Of a stretch of 42,154 nt of DNA, positions 30,753 through 37,981 are shown one piece after another. A program made the position numbers and the translations under genes. Location: the IMG/VR virus record IMGVR_UViG_3300031718_000019, positions 1 to 42,154 of that record, one strand, 5' to 3'. Numbering within the stretch: the stretch's first letter is position 1; each line of letters opens with the position of its first letter. The notes beneath the pieces were generated by a model. It made no database searches, had not been told where the DNA came from, and saw nothing but the letters and a program-made list of their open reading frames with translations. This DNA comes from a virus.

Positions 30753-30931
30753 TGCTTACCACGGCTCTTAGGGCCACGGTAGATAGCGCAGCCTGCGTCT
30801 ACCAGGGTGCCGTCTACACACCACTTGCGGACGGTGCGTGGAGCTATGCCGTAGAACTCAGCGGCCTCAATTGTGTCGTACCAGTTGTATTGAGGGTGAG
30901 TGCGTTTGAAGTGTTCACGGGTGGTTGGCAT
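30701..30931 (-). CDS. Small helix-turn-helix DNA-binding protein
   Basis: This 76-residue protein starts in a TAATG overlap with the portal stop. Residues 18-50 form a winged-helix/excisionase-type HTH (YDTIEAAEFYGIAPRTVRKW...DGTL) followed by a wing-like stretch (AIYRGPKSRGKQWLIG). This is the MerR/Xis-like helix-turn-helix group. It would bind DNA, perhaps regulating its own operon. It is unusual to find such a gene inside the structural block. Confidence 0.7.
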   Translation of the reverse strand: MPTTREHFKRTHPQYNWYDTIEAAEFYGIAPRTVRKWCVDGTLVDAGCAIYRGPKSRGKQWLIGMPSTEHTAQPSL

Positions 30932-32619
30932 TATCGGGGCCTCTTGAGTTTGCTGAGGGCGGCTAGCTGGAGTTCTTCTCGCTGAGCGGAAGCCACTTCG
31001 GCGGCGTCCGGGAAGTCAAGTGCCTCAAGGGCATATTGTAATGGAAGGTGGCCTTCCTTCAATAGACCCATCACGAGTGAGCGCATGGCGGCTGCTGACA
31101 TGGGCCTTATGGATGTGTGGTCTAAGTAAACGTCGTAGTCTTCGATGGGGCCTAGTTCGGGCCACGCCGTCAGTTTTACGTCGCCACTATCTTGGCTGAC
31201 AAATTGTGTGCCCTGTTTCAAGTTGCGCATGGTCCAGAACACCAGTTCGGCGGTGCGCTGGACGCTCTCGGCCATCATACGAGCACGCATGCGGGTCAGG
31301 AATTGTGATTGGAATATCGACGCGTCGTTCAGGTCGGCGCCTACGTTGCCGGGGGCCTGTTGGCCCGCTCTGGCTGGAGTGAATCCTTGTAGCTCTTTCT
31401 GCAACGTGAGTAACTGTTGGGGCGCTTGGGTCATGTGGGCGGGCATGGCTTGGGGATATTTACATTCGGGCACAGGACTGTTGGCGTTGATGATGCATAC
31501 TTGGGCGGGGATGCCGCCAAACTCTTCGGCACGCAGGCCGGTGCGTTCGTCTATGAACCAGATCATGTTGTTGGTGCGGACGGCGTTCTCGAAGTTCTGG
31601 GTCAGGTGGCGTTCGGCTAGCTCCTGTAGACCCTTTGTGTAGCGTACGGGCGGTGGGCACCAGAAGCTGCCCAGGGTAGGCATGGCGTGGTAGGGGATGA
31701 TTGGCCAGCTGCGGAATGGATAAGGGTTGTCGCCGTCGGCCAGAACGATGCCGTCGCACTCTACGATCCAGCGTCCGTTGGGCCATCGCAGCTTGCGTTG
31801 GGGGGCGGGGATCAGTGCTCCTAATTGGGACTGGATTCGTTCAACGTCTTCCTTGGGGATGTCCATGGCGGTGTAGTCGCGGATGTACAGGTGTCTTACG
31901 GTAAGGCGCCCGTCGCCACTAGGCTTTATTGTGGGTATGCCACCGCTGATGCTCATGGGCCCGTCGGGTAACTTTAAGCCAATGTCGAAGCCGTCGGGGG
32001 GTGCAGACGCTCGCCCTAGTACGTTGCGTGGATGGACTCGGTAACCGTTCTCGGGCCACAGGCGTTGGATTTCGTCAATGTACATGCGGTCTTTGAGGAT
32101 GACGTAGACCCACTGTTCGGGGTCCGCTGATCCAGGGTCGGGGAACACTGTGCTGGGGTCGCGGACTTCCATCCACACTTCGCCCTGGCCGCGCTTGGCC
32201 TCGGGGTCGAAGCCTACTTGGATAAAGCCGGTGCCACAATAGAGGCCCCACAGTTCGGCCAGGAATATTTTGTTGTTGAAGTACTGCTGACGCCAGTGCT
32301 CGGTGAAGCCGTCTTCGGCGGCACGGTCGCGCTTGCCGTCTTTCATGATGAATATTTTGGGCTGCTGATCGCTGAGGTCGGTGGCTTCGTTCAGCATCAG
32401 GGTTTGGAGCTGCGGCACCACTACCCTAGGTCTAAAGGTGGGGGATGCGGGGAACCTACCTGTCAAACTGTGAAAGTCGCGGACCTCTTGGAACCAGTCA
32501 TCGCCGAGGGTGTTGTCACGTTCGTCTTGACTCAGCCGTTCCAACTCATCCATTTGTCTGGTGATAGTTAAGTCAGGGCTCTCTTGAGCTGATTCTCTTT
32601 TTATATTGGTGATAGGCAT
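30931..32619 (-). CDS. Portal protein
   Basis: This 562-residue protein carries features of podovirus portals: FTEHWRQQYFNNKIFLAELWGLYCGTGFIQVGFDPEAKRGQGEVWMEVRDPSTVFPDPGSADPEQW, where the G-T-G-F-x-x-V/G-F-D motif and the D-P-S-x-V-F-P-D motif are the usual portal signature, then AGQQAPG and a helical C-terminus with conserved Trp/Arg. It forms the ring through which DNA enters and leaves the head. It is encoded downstream of the terminase and upstream of the scaffold and capsid, the expected order. The gene is separated from its upstream neighbours only by an inserted LAGLIDADG gene. Confidence 0.85.
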   Translation of the reverse strand: MPITNIKRESAQESPDLTITRQMDELERLSQDERDNTLGDDWFQEVRDFHSLTGRFPASPTFRPRVVVPQLQTLMLNEATDLSDQQPKIFIMKDGKRDRAAEDGFTEHWRQQYFNNKIFLAELWGLYCGTGFIQVGFDPEAKRGQGEVWMEVRDPSTVFPDPGSADPEQWVYVILKDRMYIDEIQRLWPENGYRVHPRNVLGRASAPPDGFDIGLKLPDGPMSISGGIPTIKPSGDGRLTVRHLYIRDYTAMDIPKEDVERIQSQLGALIPAPQRKLRWPNGRWIVECDGIVLADGDNPYPFRSWPIIPYHAMPTLGSFWCPPPVRYTKGLQELAERHLTQNFENAVRTNNMIWFIDERTGLRAEEFGGIPAQVCIINANSPVPECKYPQAMPAHMTQAPQQLLTLQKELQGFTPARAGQQAPGNVGADLNDASIFQSQFLTRMRARMMAESVQRTAELVFWTMRNLKQGTQFVSQDSGDVKLTAWPELGPIEDYDVYLDHTSIRPMSAAAMRSLVMGLLKEGHLPLQYALEALDFPDAAEVASAQREELQLAALSKLKRPR

Positions 32620-32620
32620 A

Positions 32621-33160
32621 CTAGGCTACCTTTGCTTGACGCAACTTTTCATAATAAGCATGTCGCGTAGCTTTCCGACATATCCTACAAGTGCGCCCAC
32701 CTTCTGGATACCAAATAGTATTCTCTTCAGTCCATGGATGGCCATTGCGACAAGTCTCTTTCGCTCTGACTGCAGGGTACAAAAGGTGGTGTAGTTTAGA
32801 CGAGTTCAAGCGAGGATACATTGTACAGAATCGCAGAACATCCTGGGCAGCTAGCTTTTTGACAATTAAGTATGGAAGAAGCAGCCGTAGACATTTTTCT
32901 ACGTCAACCCGCTTAGCCACACGCAAGTTCAACGATGGTTGTGTTCCACGTATCCTATGCGCCCAGTGAGCTTTATTTATATAAGAAGCTATCCCCTGCC
33001 GCTTCAAAAACTCTTGTATTACATATAGGACACCAGCTTGGCGCTCCGTTTGTCCAACAGTGATACTAGGACTTATGTGATTTGTTCCTTGAGCAATTCG
33101 TATACACCCTTCACCGTCTACAAACCCAGCCACGTAAGCCCACATTTTATCGTCAGTCAC
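32621..33160 (-). CDS. LAGLIDADG homing endonuclease with C-terminal Cys/His module
   Basis: The start is a GTG overlapping the upstream TAG. The 179-residue protein opens with the LAGLIDADG motif YVAGFVDGEGC (residues 9-19). A beta-alpha-beta core follows with a helix near 90-112 (KCLRLLLPYLIVKKLAAQDVLR), as in single-motif homing enzymes that dimerise. From about 133 the C-terminus has CRNGHPWTEENT and CRICRKATRHAYYEKLR (Cys137, His141, Cys158, Cys161), a zinc-binding tail of the kind normally found at the end of HNH proteins. It sits between the portal and terminase genes and is probably a selfish insertion. Confidence 0.85.
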   Translation of the reverse strand: MTDDKMWAYVAGFVDGEGCIRIAQGTNHISPSITVGQTERQAGVLYVIQEFLKRQGIASYINKAHWAHRIRGTQPSLNLRVAKRVDVEKCLRLLLPYLIVKKLAAQDVLRFCTMYPRLNSSKLHHLLYPAVRAKETCRNGHPWTEENTIWYPEGGRTCRICRKATRHAYYEKLRQAKVA

Positions 33161-33576
33161 TATTGCACCTTAGGTTTAGCCAGCAGAGTGTCGTCGCCGT
33201 TCAGGTAGCTGCGCAGGGCGGCGATGGGGTCTTCACTTTTTACGCCCTCTTCAGTGCGCATGAAGTCCTCGATGGCGATTCCAACTTTTATCCATCCCTC
33301 TAGCGTCATCACGTTTGGGACCAGTATTTGTGGGTTGCCCATGATTTTGCTCTGCAGGTCGGCCCATGCCGTCATGCGTCCAGTGCGCCGGTTACGTTTG
33401 AACGCCTGGCCAATGTCCTTTAGGATGTCGGTGGCCGAGGCGTATTCATGCTCTGGCGGCGCTGGTTCGCTCGGCGCAGTAACCCGGCTTCGATCTCCGC
33501 TAGGTCGCTGTCGGTCGGGACGGCCATTTTCGATACCTTCGCTGCCTGCTCCTGAATGCGTTCGGGTCTTATCCAT
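33160..33576 (-). CDS. Hypothetical protein overlapping its upstream neighbour
   Basis: The longest frame gives 138 residues. Its first 52 residues overlap the next gene upstream by 157 bases and look like off-frame sequence (Arg/Ser/Pro-rich). The conserved-looking part begins about YASATDILKDIGQAFKRNRRTG and continues to a helical end. No start codon other than ATG 33576 or ATG 33375 is available, and neither has a good ribosome-binding site. Either this gene is translated from inside its neighbour, or the pair is a single protein joined by frameshifting. The product family is unknown. Confidence 0.45.
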   Translation of the reverse strand: MDKTRTHSGAGSEGIENGRPDRQRPSGDRSRVTAPSEPAPPEHEYASATDILKDIGQAFKRNRRTGRMTAWADLQSKIMGNPQILVPNVMTLEGWIKVGIAIEDFMRTEEGVKSEDPIAALRSYLNGDDTLLAKPKVQ

Positions 33577-33806
33577 TCGGCGGCCTCTGGATTAATTATC
33601 ATCATCTCTGCAAACTGACTGCCTGCCCTGAGCACTAGCTCACCGCTGCCGGGATCGTAGTCTGTGTAGAGTATGGCCCTCTCGTTCAGGGCGTCGATAT
33701 CGCTGCATTTGACGCGCAGTTCGCCACCTTCCCTGCGGGCCAACGCGAGCAAGATGCGGGTGTAGTACGATAAGGGGTCTTGTTTGCCTCGTGTGTGGCT
33801 GGGCAT
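33420..33806 (-). CDS. Hypothetical protein, terminase-adjacent
   Basis: This is a 128-residue protein whose ATG overlaps the upstream TAA (TAATG). It is helical with alternating charge (LSYYTRILLALARREGGELRVKC, IDALNERAILYTDYDPGSGELVL). The last third is basic (GLLRRANQRRQSMNTPRPP). No family is recognised. Close to the large terminase, it could be a small packaging protein, but it has no visible helix-turn-helix. It shares 157 bases with the 33160 gene in another frame. Confidence 0.5.
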   Translation of the reverse strand: MPSHTRGKQDPLSYYTRILLALARREGGELRVKCSDIDALNERAILYTDYDPGSGELVLRAGSQFAEMMIINPEAAEWIRPERIQEQAAKVSKMAVPTDSDLAEIEAGLLRRANQRRQSMNTPRPPTS

Positions 33807-33979
33807 TAGCGCCTACCCCGGCCCCTGTGTCTACCATATTTAGCATCGGACTGTTCAGACCTCAGCCTAGATACCTTGGCGCCACGCTTTTCACTGACGC
33901 CCTGGGATGGGATGAAGCCGCCGGTGGGTTCGCCATGCATGTGGCGGCCTTTCATACGGCCTTTTGTGCTGCGTGCCAT
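33806..33979 (-). CDS. Tiny basic protein (57 residues)
   Basis: The ATG at 33979 follows GAGGG eight bases upstream, just after the terminase stop. Of 57 residues, 11 are Arg and 5 Lys, concentrated at both ends (ARSTKGRMKGRH and GRHRGRGRR). The centre is more mixed (GEPTGGFIPSQGVSEKRG). It overlaps the next start by TAATG. Size, charge and packing mirror the other tiny basic proteins of this operon. A longer in-frame start upstream is inside the terminase gene and is not used. Confidence 0.6.
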   Translation of the reverse strand: MARSTKGRMKGRHMHGEPTGGFIPSQGVSEKRGAKVSRLRSEQSDAKYGRHRGRGRR

Positions 33980-33980
33980 G

Positions 33981-35723
33981 TTAGATACCCTCCAGTCCAT
34001 GTCCTAGTATCGGCTTACTGCTACCTTTTGACGATGACATAACCTTTTTGAAGTGGCGCTGCAGGCTGAACTCCAGGTCGTCTTGCCACTTTGGGAGCTT
34101 TTCGCGCAGCTGTTCGTCTTCGGAGCCCATCACGAAGGGGTCGCGCCACACACGCTTGCCGAGTACCTTGGGGGGCGGGTTCTGTACGTACGCGATGGCT
34201 GCGAGCATAGCTGACATTAAGATGTCGTCGTGGCCGTACTCGACTTCCCACCTGCCGCTCTCGACTAGGGTAGCCTGATCAAGTTGTTCGAGGCAGGCTT
34301 CGTCGCGGACTGTCAAGGTGGGGAACTCTTCGCCGCGCATGCGCCCTCGGATGCAGGTACGGAAGTTATCGAACAGTTTGCGCCGCGAGTATGTGGTGGT
34401 TTCCCAGCCGATCAGTGTGGAAGGCTTGCGGCCCCACTTGTCGTCCTTGCCCTTCCACAGGGCGAAGTTGGGGTACATAAGCTGGTCGCGCAGGATGCGG
34501 ATGGTCTCGCGGCCACTGTTACCGGTGAGTTCGACGTTGAGCATGGCCTTGTTGTACCAGCGGCCCGCCACGTTGAGGTACTGGGCTAGGATGTCTGGGG
34601 TGATGCGTTCACTGTAGCGAGCTACGATTGCGCCCACTGTGCCGTCAATGACCGTGAATGCTGCGAAGTCGCCCTCTTCTACGCCTACGGCTGCGTCGGC
34701 GCCTATGTAGTATGTGTGGCCAGTTTTAGGCTCTTCCCACAGTAACATGGAGCCCTGGGTGGTCTTTTCAAAGCGGGGGTGGTCGGCGTCCCAGTGTAGG
34801 TGGCCTTTGGCGACTGGGGTGACTACGCACTGGCGCACGAACTTTACTTCGTCAGATGGGAATGCTGGGTCACCTGATGCAACGAACGCGATTTCCGGTG
34901 TCCAAGGGAACTCTTGCATGAAGCGGGGCAGCATGCCTTGACATTTATTTTCTAGAGTGTAGCGCATCCAAGCGATCTGCGCTTTGTTGGCATTGAATGG
35001 TGTAGCCATCAGCTCGCGCTCTAAGTCGTTGGCAGGTGCGTCTTCTGCATCCTCTGGATCACCTACGCAGATTGGATCATCTAGGAATCCGATGAACACT
35101 GGCACGTAGCCGTTGTGGCCTGCGACTGCGGATTTCCAGAACTCGTAGAACACTTTACCTGGGCCTACTCTGCCGAAGGCGGTGGATTCGATGACGACCA
35201 TCGTATCAGGACCTTCGCTGACGGCTGGCAATAGTGACAGGAAGCTTCCCTCACCAGGGAATTGGCTGGCTTCACTTAGGTGTAAAGCAGACAGTGTTAA
35301 TCCGCGCCCACCGCCTAATGAGCCTGCGGTGGCGATGTCCAAGATGCTGTCGCCGCCTTTGTGCTTAACGACAATGTGTTTGGTGAAGATGTCGCCCACT
35401 TTTACGGGGAGTGCCTTAGCGAGATCGCGGGGGACTCTGAATAAACCTTCAGCGGTGTCGTTCAGGTGCGCTACGATTTTTGCGTGGGCCTGTTCGCGGG
35501 CCAGGCAGTGTAGCAGCAGCAGAGCGTCTACTTCACTTGATATGCCCACGCGGCGTGACTTCAACACGATGGCACGGACTCGGTCAGTTTCTGCGTACTG
35601 CGCTGTGATCTTATCGGTAAATATCTGCTGCGATGGACGTAACTTAAAAGGTACAGTGCGGCCAGTCTGGATGTCCTTGATAGGCAGCTTTTCAAGAAGG
35701 TCTACGGAGCGTTGGATGTTCAC
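33981..35723 (-). CDS. terL: Terminase large subunit
   Basis: The GTG at 35723 makes a GTGA overlap with the upstream stop. An in-frame start 23 codons earlier is inside that gene. The 580-residue ATPase/nuclease packages DNA into the head. The Walker A region is KSRRVGIS (Lys55 before the loop, as in lambda GpA-like terminases, not the usual GKS/T). Walker B is the LHLSEA at 147-152 and the coupling motif is VVIESTAFG. The nuclease has Asp343 (GADAAVG), Glu398 (LNVELTG) and Asp499/Asp500 (YGHDDIL). All three catalytic acids are present. This is the most secure structural gene of the window. Confidence 0.95.
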   Translation of the reverse strand: MNIQRSVDLLEKLPIKDIQTGRTVPFKLRPSQQIFTDKITAQYAETDRVRAIVLKSRRVGISSEVDALLLLHCLAREQAHAKIVAHLNDTAEGLFRVPRDLAKALPVKVGDIFTKHIVVKHKGGDSILDIATAGSLGGGRGLTLSALHLSEASQFPGEGSFLSLLPAVSEGPDTMVVIESTAFGRVGPGKVFYEFWKSAVAGHNGYVPVFIGFLDDPICVGDPEDAEDAPANDLERELMATPFNANKAQIAWMRYTLENKCQGMLPRFMQEFPWTPEIAFVASGDPAFPSDEVKFVRQCVVTPVAKGHLHWDADHPRFEKTTQGSMLLWEEPKTGHTYYIGADAAVGVEEGDFAAFTVIDGTVGAIVARYSERITPDILAQYLNVAGRWYNKAMLNVELTGNSGRETIRILRDQLMYPNFALWKGKDDKWGRKPSTLIGWETTTYSRRKLFDNFRTCIRGRMRGEEFPTLTVRDEACLEQLDQATLVESGRWEVEYGHDDILMSAMLAAIAYVQNPPPKVLGKRVWRDPFVMGSEDEQLREKLPKWQDDLEFSLQRHFKKVMSSSKGSSKPILGHGLEGI

Positions 35724-36091
35724 CGGGTGCGCTCCCTTCCGTTTGGACTTACTGACCTGAACATGCCACCCATGGCCGCTTTCATGTGACACCCTTGGCT
35801 GCAGATAGATTCGCGCTCCACCACGCCAGTTTTAACGTTCATGCGGGCCTGCGTGTACACTGGGCTATAAATATTGCGCCCGTGCTCAACGCGGGTGGGC
35901 AGCTCGTGGTGGCACACGATGCAGTACTCTTTCTTCTGCTGGGAGTTGCGCTGGCTGTATATGCGTGTACCGGCGTCGGCACTGGCTCTGACTTCGGCGA
36001 GCAGCTTTTCGTAGTTGGTTAGCGACAAACTGTTCCAGTCGGTCTCGGTGGGGACGTTAAATTGATTGACAGCCAGGCTAGACTTCGGCAT
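35720..36091 (-). CDS. Cys-containing protein upstream of terminase
   Basis: This is a 123-residue protein with AGGGAGGG before the ATG. Its middle and end hold a Cys/His set (CIVCHHE around residue 57 and CSQGCHMK near 100) that could bind one zinc. Before it is a helix (SLTNYEKLLAEVRASADAGTR). No small-terminase HTH is obvious, yet the position directly before terL, with a four-base overlap, makes a packaging role or a small-terminase function possible. This is inference from position. Confidence 0.5.
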   Translation of the reverse strand: MPKSSLAVNQFNVPTETDWNSLSLTNYEKLLAEVRASADAGTRIYSQRNSQQKKEYCIVCHHELPTRVEHGRNIYSPVYTQARMNVKTGVVERESICSQGCHMKAAMGGMFRSVSPNGRERTR

Positions 36092-36335
36092 TCCACCCTC
36101 CCTGGGGCGCTATGAAGAACACATGCCTGTCACGGTTAGTGAGTTGAAGCTCGCGGCGCCGGTTCATTTCGAGTTTCCACTGCGCCCTGGCTTTGCCATG
36201 GGGGGTGGTGAACACGTAGCCACAGCGGCATGTGCGGCAGCCAAACTGATAGTATTCGTCGTCTTGAGCTAAGATTACTGGGTCACTGCGCTCACACGTG
36301 CCCTTTTTGTGGTTCGGGCAGACTGGGGCGTCCAT
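36078..36335 (-). CDS. Small zinc-binding protein
   Basis: This is an 85-residue protein with Cys6, Cys14, Cys33, Cys36 and Cys38 (CPNH...GTC and CRTCRC), consistent with a zinc ribbon. Its second half is basic and could contact nucleic acid (KARAQWKLEMNRRRELQLTNRDR). It overlaps the following gene by 14 bases. It follows a candidate promoter (TTGACA near 36371). No exact family is recognised. Confidence 0.55.
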   Translation of the reverse strand: MDAPVCPNHKKGTCERSDPVILAQDDEYYQFGCRTCRCGYVFTTPHGKARAQWKLEMNRRRELQLTNRDRHVFFIAPQGGWNAEV

Positions 36336-36342
36336 GGGTCTA

Positions 36343-36376
36343 GTACTACTATTACCTTAAACGCCTGTCAAGTCAA
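36343..36376 (-). promoter_or_regulatory. Candidate late promoter with doubled -35
   Basis: On the minus strand TTGACT (36376-36371) overlaps TTGACA (36371-36366), with TAGTAC 17 bases after the latter. The -10 is weak. The doubled TTTGACTTGAC and a nearby TAGTAGTA are shared with the promoter at 3224, both at the 3' end of a gene, so they may be a phage-specific promoter element. Confidence 0.4.
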
Positions 36377-36794
36377 ATGTTGTGCGGGCGTCTTTGGGGT
36401 CGCGGCGGGCCTCGGGTGGCGCCATCGTTTGGTGGAGGTAGCATTTGAACAGGTAGGTGCGTATCTGCCAGCGGTGCATCCAGTTTATGTAGCGGCGGCT
36501 GCCTCGGGCGTAGATGGCGATGTAGGCGGCGTTGGCCATCATGGAGCCGATCTTTTGCTGGGTGATGGGCTTGCCTTCGCGGACGGCCTTGTCATATAGC
36601 CTGTTGTATTCGGCCCAGGCGGTGTCGCGGAGGTGTGGGGGGACGTGTCTAAAGGGCTTGGCGCCGCCACCGTGTTTGCGGTTATCTTTGGCGTAATTGT
36701 TGAGGGTGGGCTTTTGCGAGCGGCGGGCGTCCACCTCTTTGAAATATTGCAGGGTGTTGTCGATGGCCTTCTGGCTGAGCTTTCGCATGGCCAC
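36357..36794 (-). CDS. Hypothetical basic protein, first gene of the late operon
   Basis: This is a protein of up to 145 residues. The start is either a GTG at 36794 or an ATG six bases inside, and neither has a clear ribosome-binding site. It is mainly helical and basic (LSQKAIDNTLQYFKEVDARRSQK, LRDTAWAEYNRLYDKAVREGKPI), with Trp/Tyr-rich helices near the end (YINWMHRWQIRTYLFKCYLHQ). No fold is recognised. It lies first in the long minus operon, divergent from the basic gene at 36865. It could be a regulator or packaging factor, which the sequence cannot settle. Confidence 0.5.
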   Translation of the reverse strand: MAMRKLSQKAIDNTLQYFKEVDARRSQKPTLNNYAKDNRKHGGGAKPFRHVPPHLRDTAWAEYNRLYDKAVREGKPITQQKIGSMMANAAYIAIYARGSRRYINWMHRWQIRTYLFKCYLHQTMAPPEARRDPKDARTTFDLTGV

Positions 36795-36816
36795 AGAGTA
36801 CCATTAAAATTAGTAC

Positions 36817-36845
36817 TTGCATAGCCACTTTTAGTGTGGTATTCA
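36817..36845 (+). promoter_or_regulatory. Candidate promoter for the right plus-strand arm
   Basis: TTGCAT (36817-36822) and TATTCA (36840-36845) are 17 bases apart, 20 bases before the ATG at 36865. It lies between divergent operons, where a start for the rightward arm is expected. The elements match the consensus only partly. Confidence 0.45.
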
Positions 36846-36864
36846 ATGCCTAAGGAGGTTCACA

Positions 36865-37164
36865 ATGTCTAAAGGTACGGCGTTGTCGAGGTCCATTAGT
36901 TTCTTCCGCGAGGCTGATAGCGATACGGCTCGCGTGGCGTATCAGCTGGTTACCGAAATCATGCAGGAGCGAATTACGCATCCTAGTAAGGCTAAGGTGG
37001 CCACACCCAAAGTGAAGCGGCACCGGCGCACTAAGGCGCAGATGGCTGAAGCTATGGCGCATGCACGAGCGGCTAAGGCAGCTAGGGCTTCTAGTGGTGC
37101 GGTGGCCGCATCAGGGGGAGCGCTGGCTGAGTTGTATGAAGATGGCAAGGGTGCGGGGGCATAG
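36865..37164 (+). CDS. Basic Ala/Lys-rich protein, possible DNA-binding
   Basis: The ATG follows TAAGGAGGTTCAC. The 99-residue product has a polar helix (READSDTARVAYQLVTEIMQERI), a highly basic middle (VKRHRRTKAQMAEA at about 50-63), an Ala-rich stretch and a short acidic end. The organisation recalls small nucleoid-type or recombination-accessory proteins, but no family is recognised. It opens the right plus-strand arm and is divergent from the late operon. Confidence 0.55.
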   Translation: MSKGTALSRSISFFREADSDTARVAYQLVTEIMQERITHPSKAKVATPKVKRHRRTKAQMAEAMAHARAAKAARASSGAVAASGGALAELYEDGKGAGA

Positions 37165-37166
37165 GC

Positions 37167-37511
37167 GTGGCTACACAAATTATCTGGGACGAAGACACAC
37201 CTACCTCACCTGAACCAGCAGAGGAGCTAGTCCCATCTCCAACGTCGCCCACAATGGTGCCACTAGAAGTCTACCGTTCTATGTTCTTGGGCACCGTGGA
37301 TACTCACGAACTGATTGCTGAGCTTAATAAGCGCGGCATGATGGTGACCGCACGTACCAGTGGGTATATGACTATACCTACTACTACCAGTGCTACGACC
37401 CAACTCGATTTTCAACACGTTACTTATGGAGGGCTACAGCAGGCAGCTTTAAGTGGTGGCATATATCAACAGTCATTGGGAGCGGTGGATGCCGCCAAAA
37501 ACAAGTGGTGA
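37167..37511 (+). CDS. Hypothetical protein (114 residues)
   Basis: The start is a GTG two bases after the preceding stop. The protein begins acidic and Pro/Ser-rich (DEDTPTSPEPAEELVPSPTSP), then has a helix (YRSMFLGTVDTHELIAELNKRG) and a short beta-rich C-terminus. No signal, membrane or enzyme motif is seen. No family is recognised. It overlaps the next gene by 23 bases. Confidence 0.5.
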   Translation: MATQIIWDEDTPTSPEPAEELVPSPTSPTMVPLEVYRSMFLGTVDTHELIAELNKRGMMVTARTSGYMTIPTTTSATTQLDFQHVTYGGLQQAALSGGIYQQSLGAVDAAKNKW

Positions 37512-37671
37512 GGTGTTTGAGTACCTGAGCAGAATTGGTAAGATGGGTGGCGCCTCCAAGTCACCTAAGAAGCGGGCTGCGTCCAAGAGGAATGCCGACA
37601 AGGCGTGGAGGGCTAGGTGGCGTGACAGACCACAACGTGAGCCTGATCCGGCCACTGAAGAGGTGCTATGA
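37489..37671 (+). CDS. Small basic KGG-type protein
   Basis: The ATG at 37489 is preceded by GGGAG at good spacing. An earlier GTG gives 12 more residues but overlaps the previous gene more. The 60-residue product has the pattern GKMGGASKSPKKRAASKRNADKA around residues 18-40, which resembles many short phage and plasmid proteins with a Gly-Gly turn between basic helices, of no assigned function that I know. Its end is acidic. It overlaps the HNH gene downstream by ATGA. Confidence 0.55.
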   Translation: MPPKTSGEVFEYLSRIGKMGGASKSPKKRAASKRNADKAWRARWRDRPQREPDPATEEVL

Positions 37672-37970
37672 GGGGTGTGCCCAATACGCTAGAAGACTTC
37701 TGGCGGTTTGTCAACCCAGATGGACCGCTCCCTAGAGAATGCCCACAACTAGGTCTATGTTGGCGGTGGCTAGGAGCAATTACTGGCCATGGTTATGGCT
37801 CTATGCGCTTACAAGGTAAAAGTGTGGGCGCCCATCAAGTTGGGTATAAGCTACTACGTGGAGACGTGCCTAATGGCTTAGAGCTAGATCATCTATGCCG
37901 TAATCGTGCCTGTGTTAATCCATACCACCTTGAAGCAGTTACACCCAAAGTAAATAAGCTAAGAGGGTAG
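37668..37970 (+). CDS. HNH endonuclease, N-terminal part (probably frameshifted)
   Basis: This is a 100-residue protein that begins in an ATGA overlap. It has the HNH_3-type motif LELDHLCRNRACVNPYHLEAVT (Asp74, His75, Cys77, Cys82, Asn84, His87), with a preceding AHQVGYKLLRGDVP region common in such enzymes. It stops at a TAG just after VNKLRG. Right after this, in another frame, lies a matching zinc tail (37982). Together they would make the full-length enzyme, so this is probably a broken gene. The HNH core is intact. Confidence 0.75.
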   Translation: MRGVPNTLEDFWRFVNPDGPLPRECPQLGLCWRWLGAITGHGYGSMRLQGKSVGAHQVGYKLLRGDVPNGLELDHLCRNRACVNPYHLEAVTPKVNKLRG

Positions 37971-37981
37971 GGTTCGCAGCG

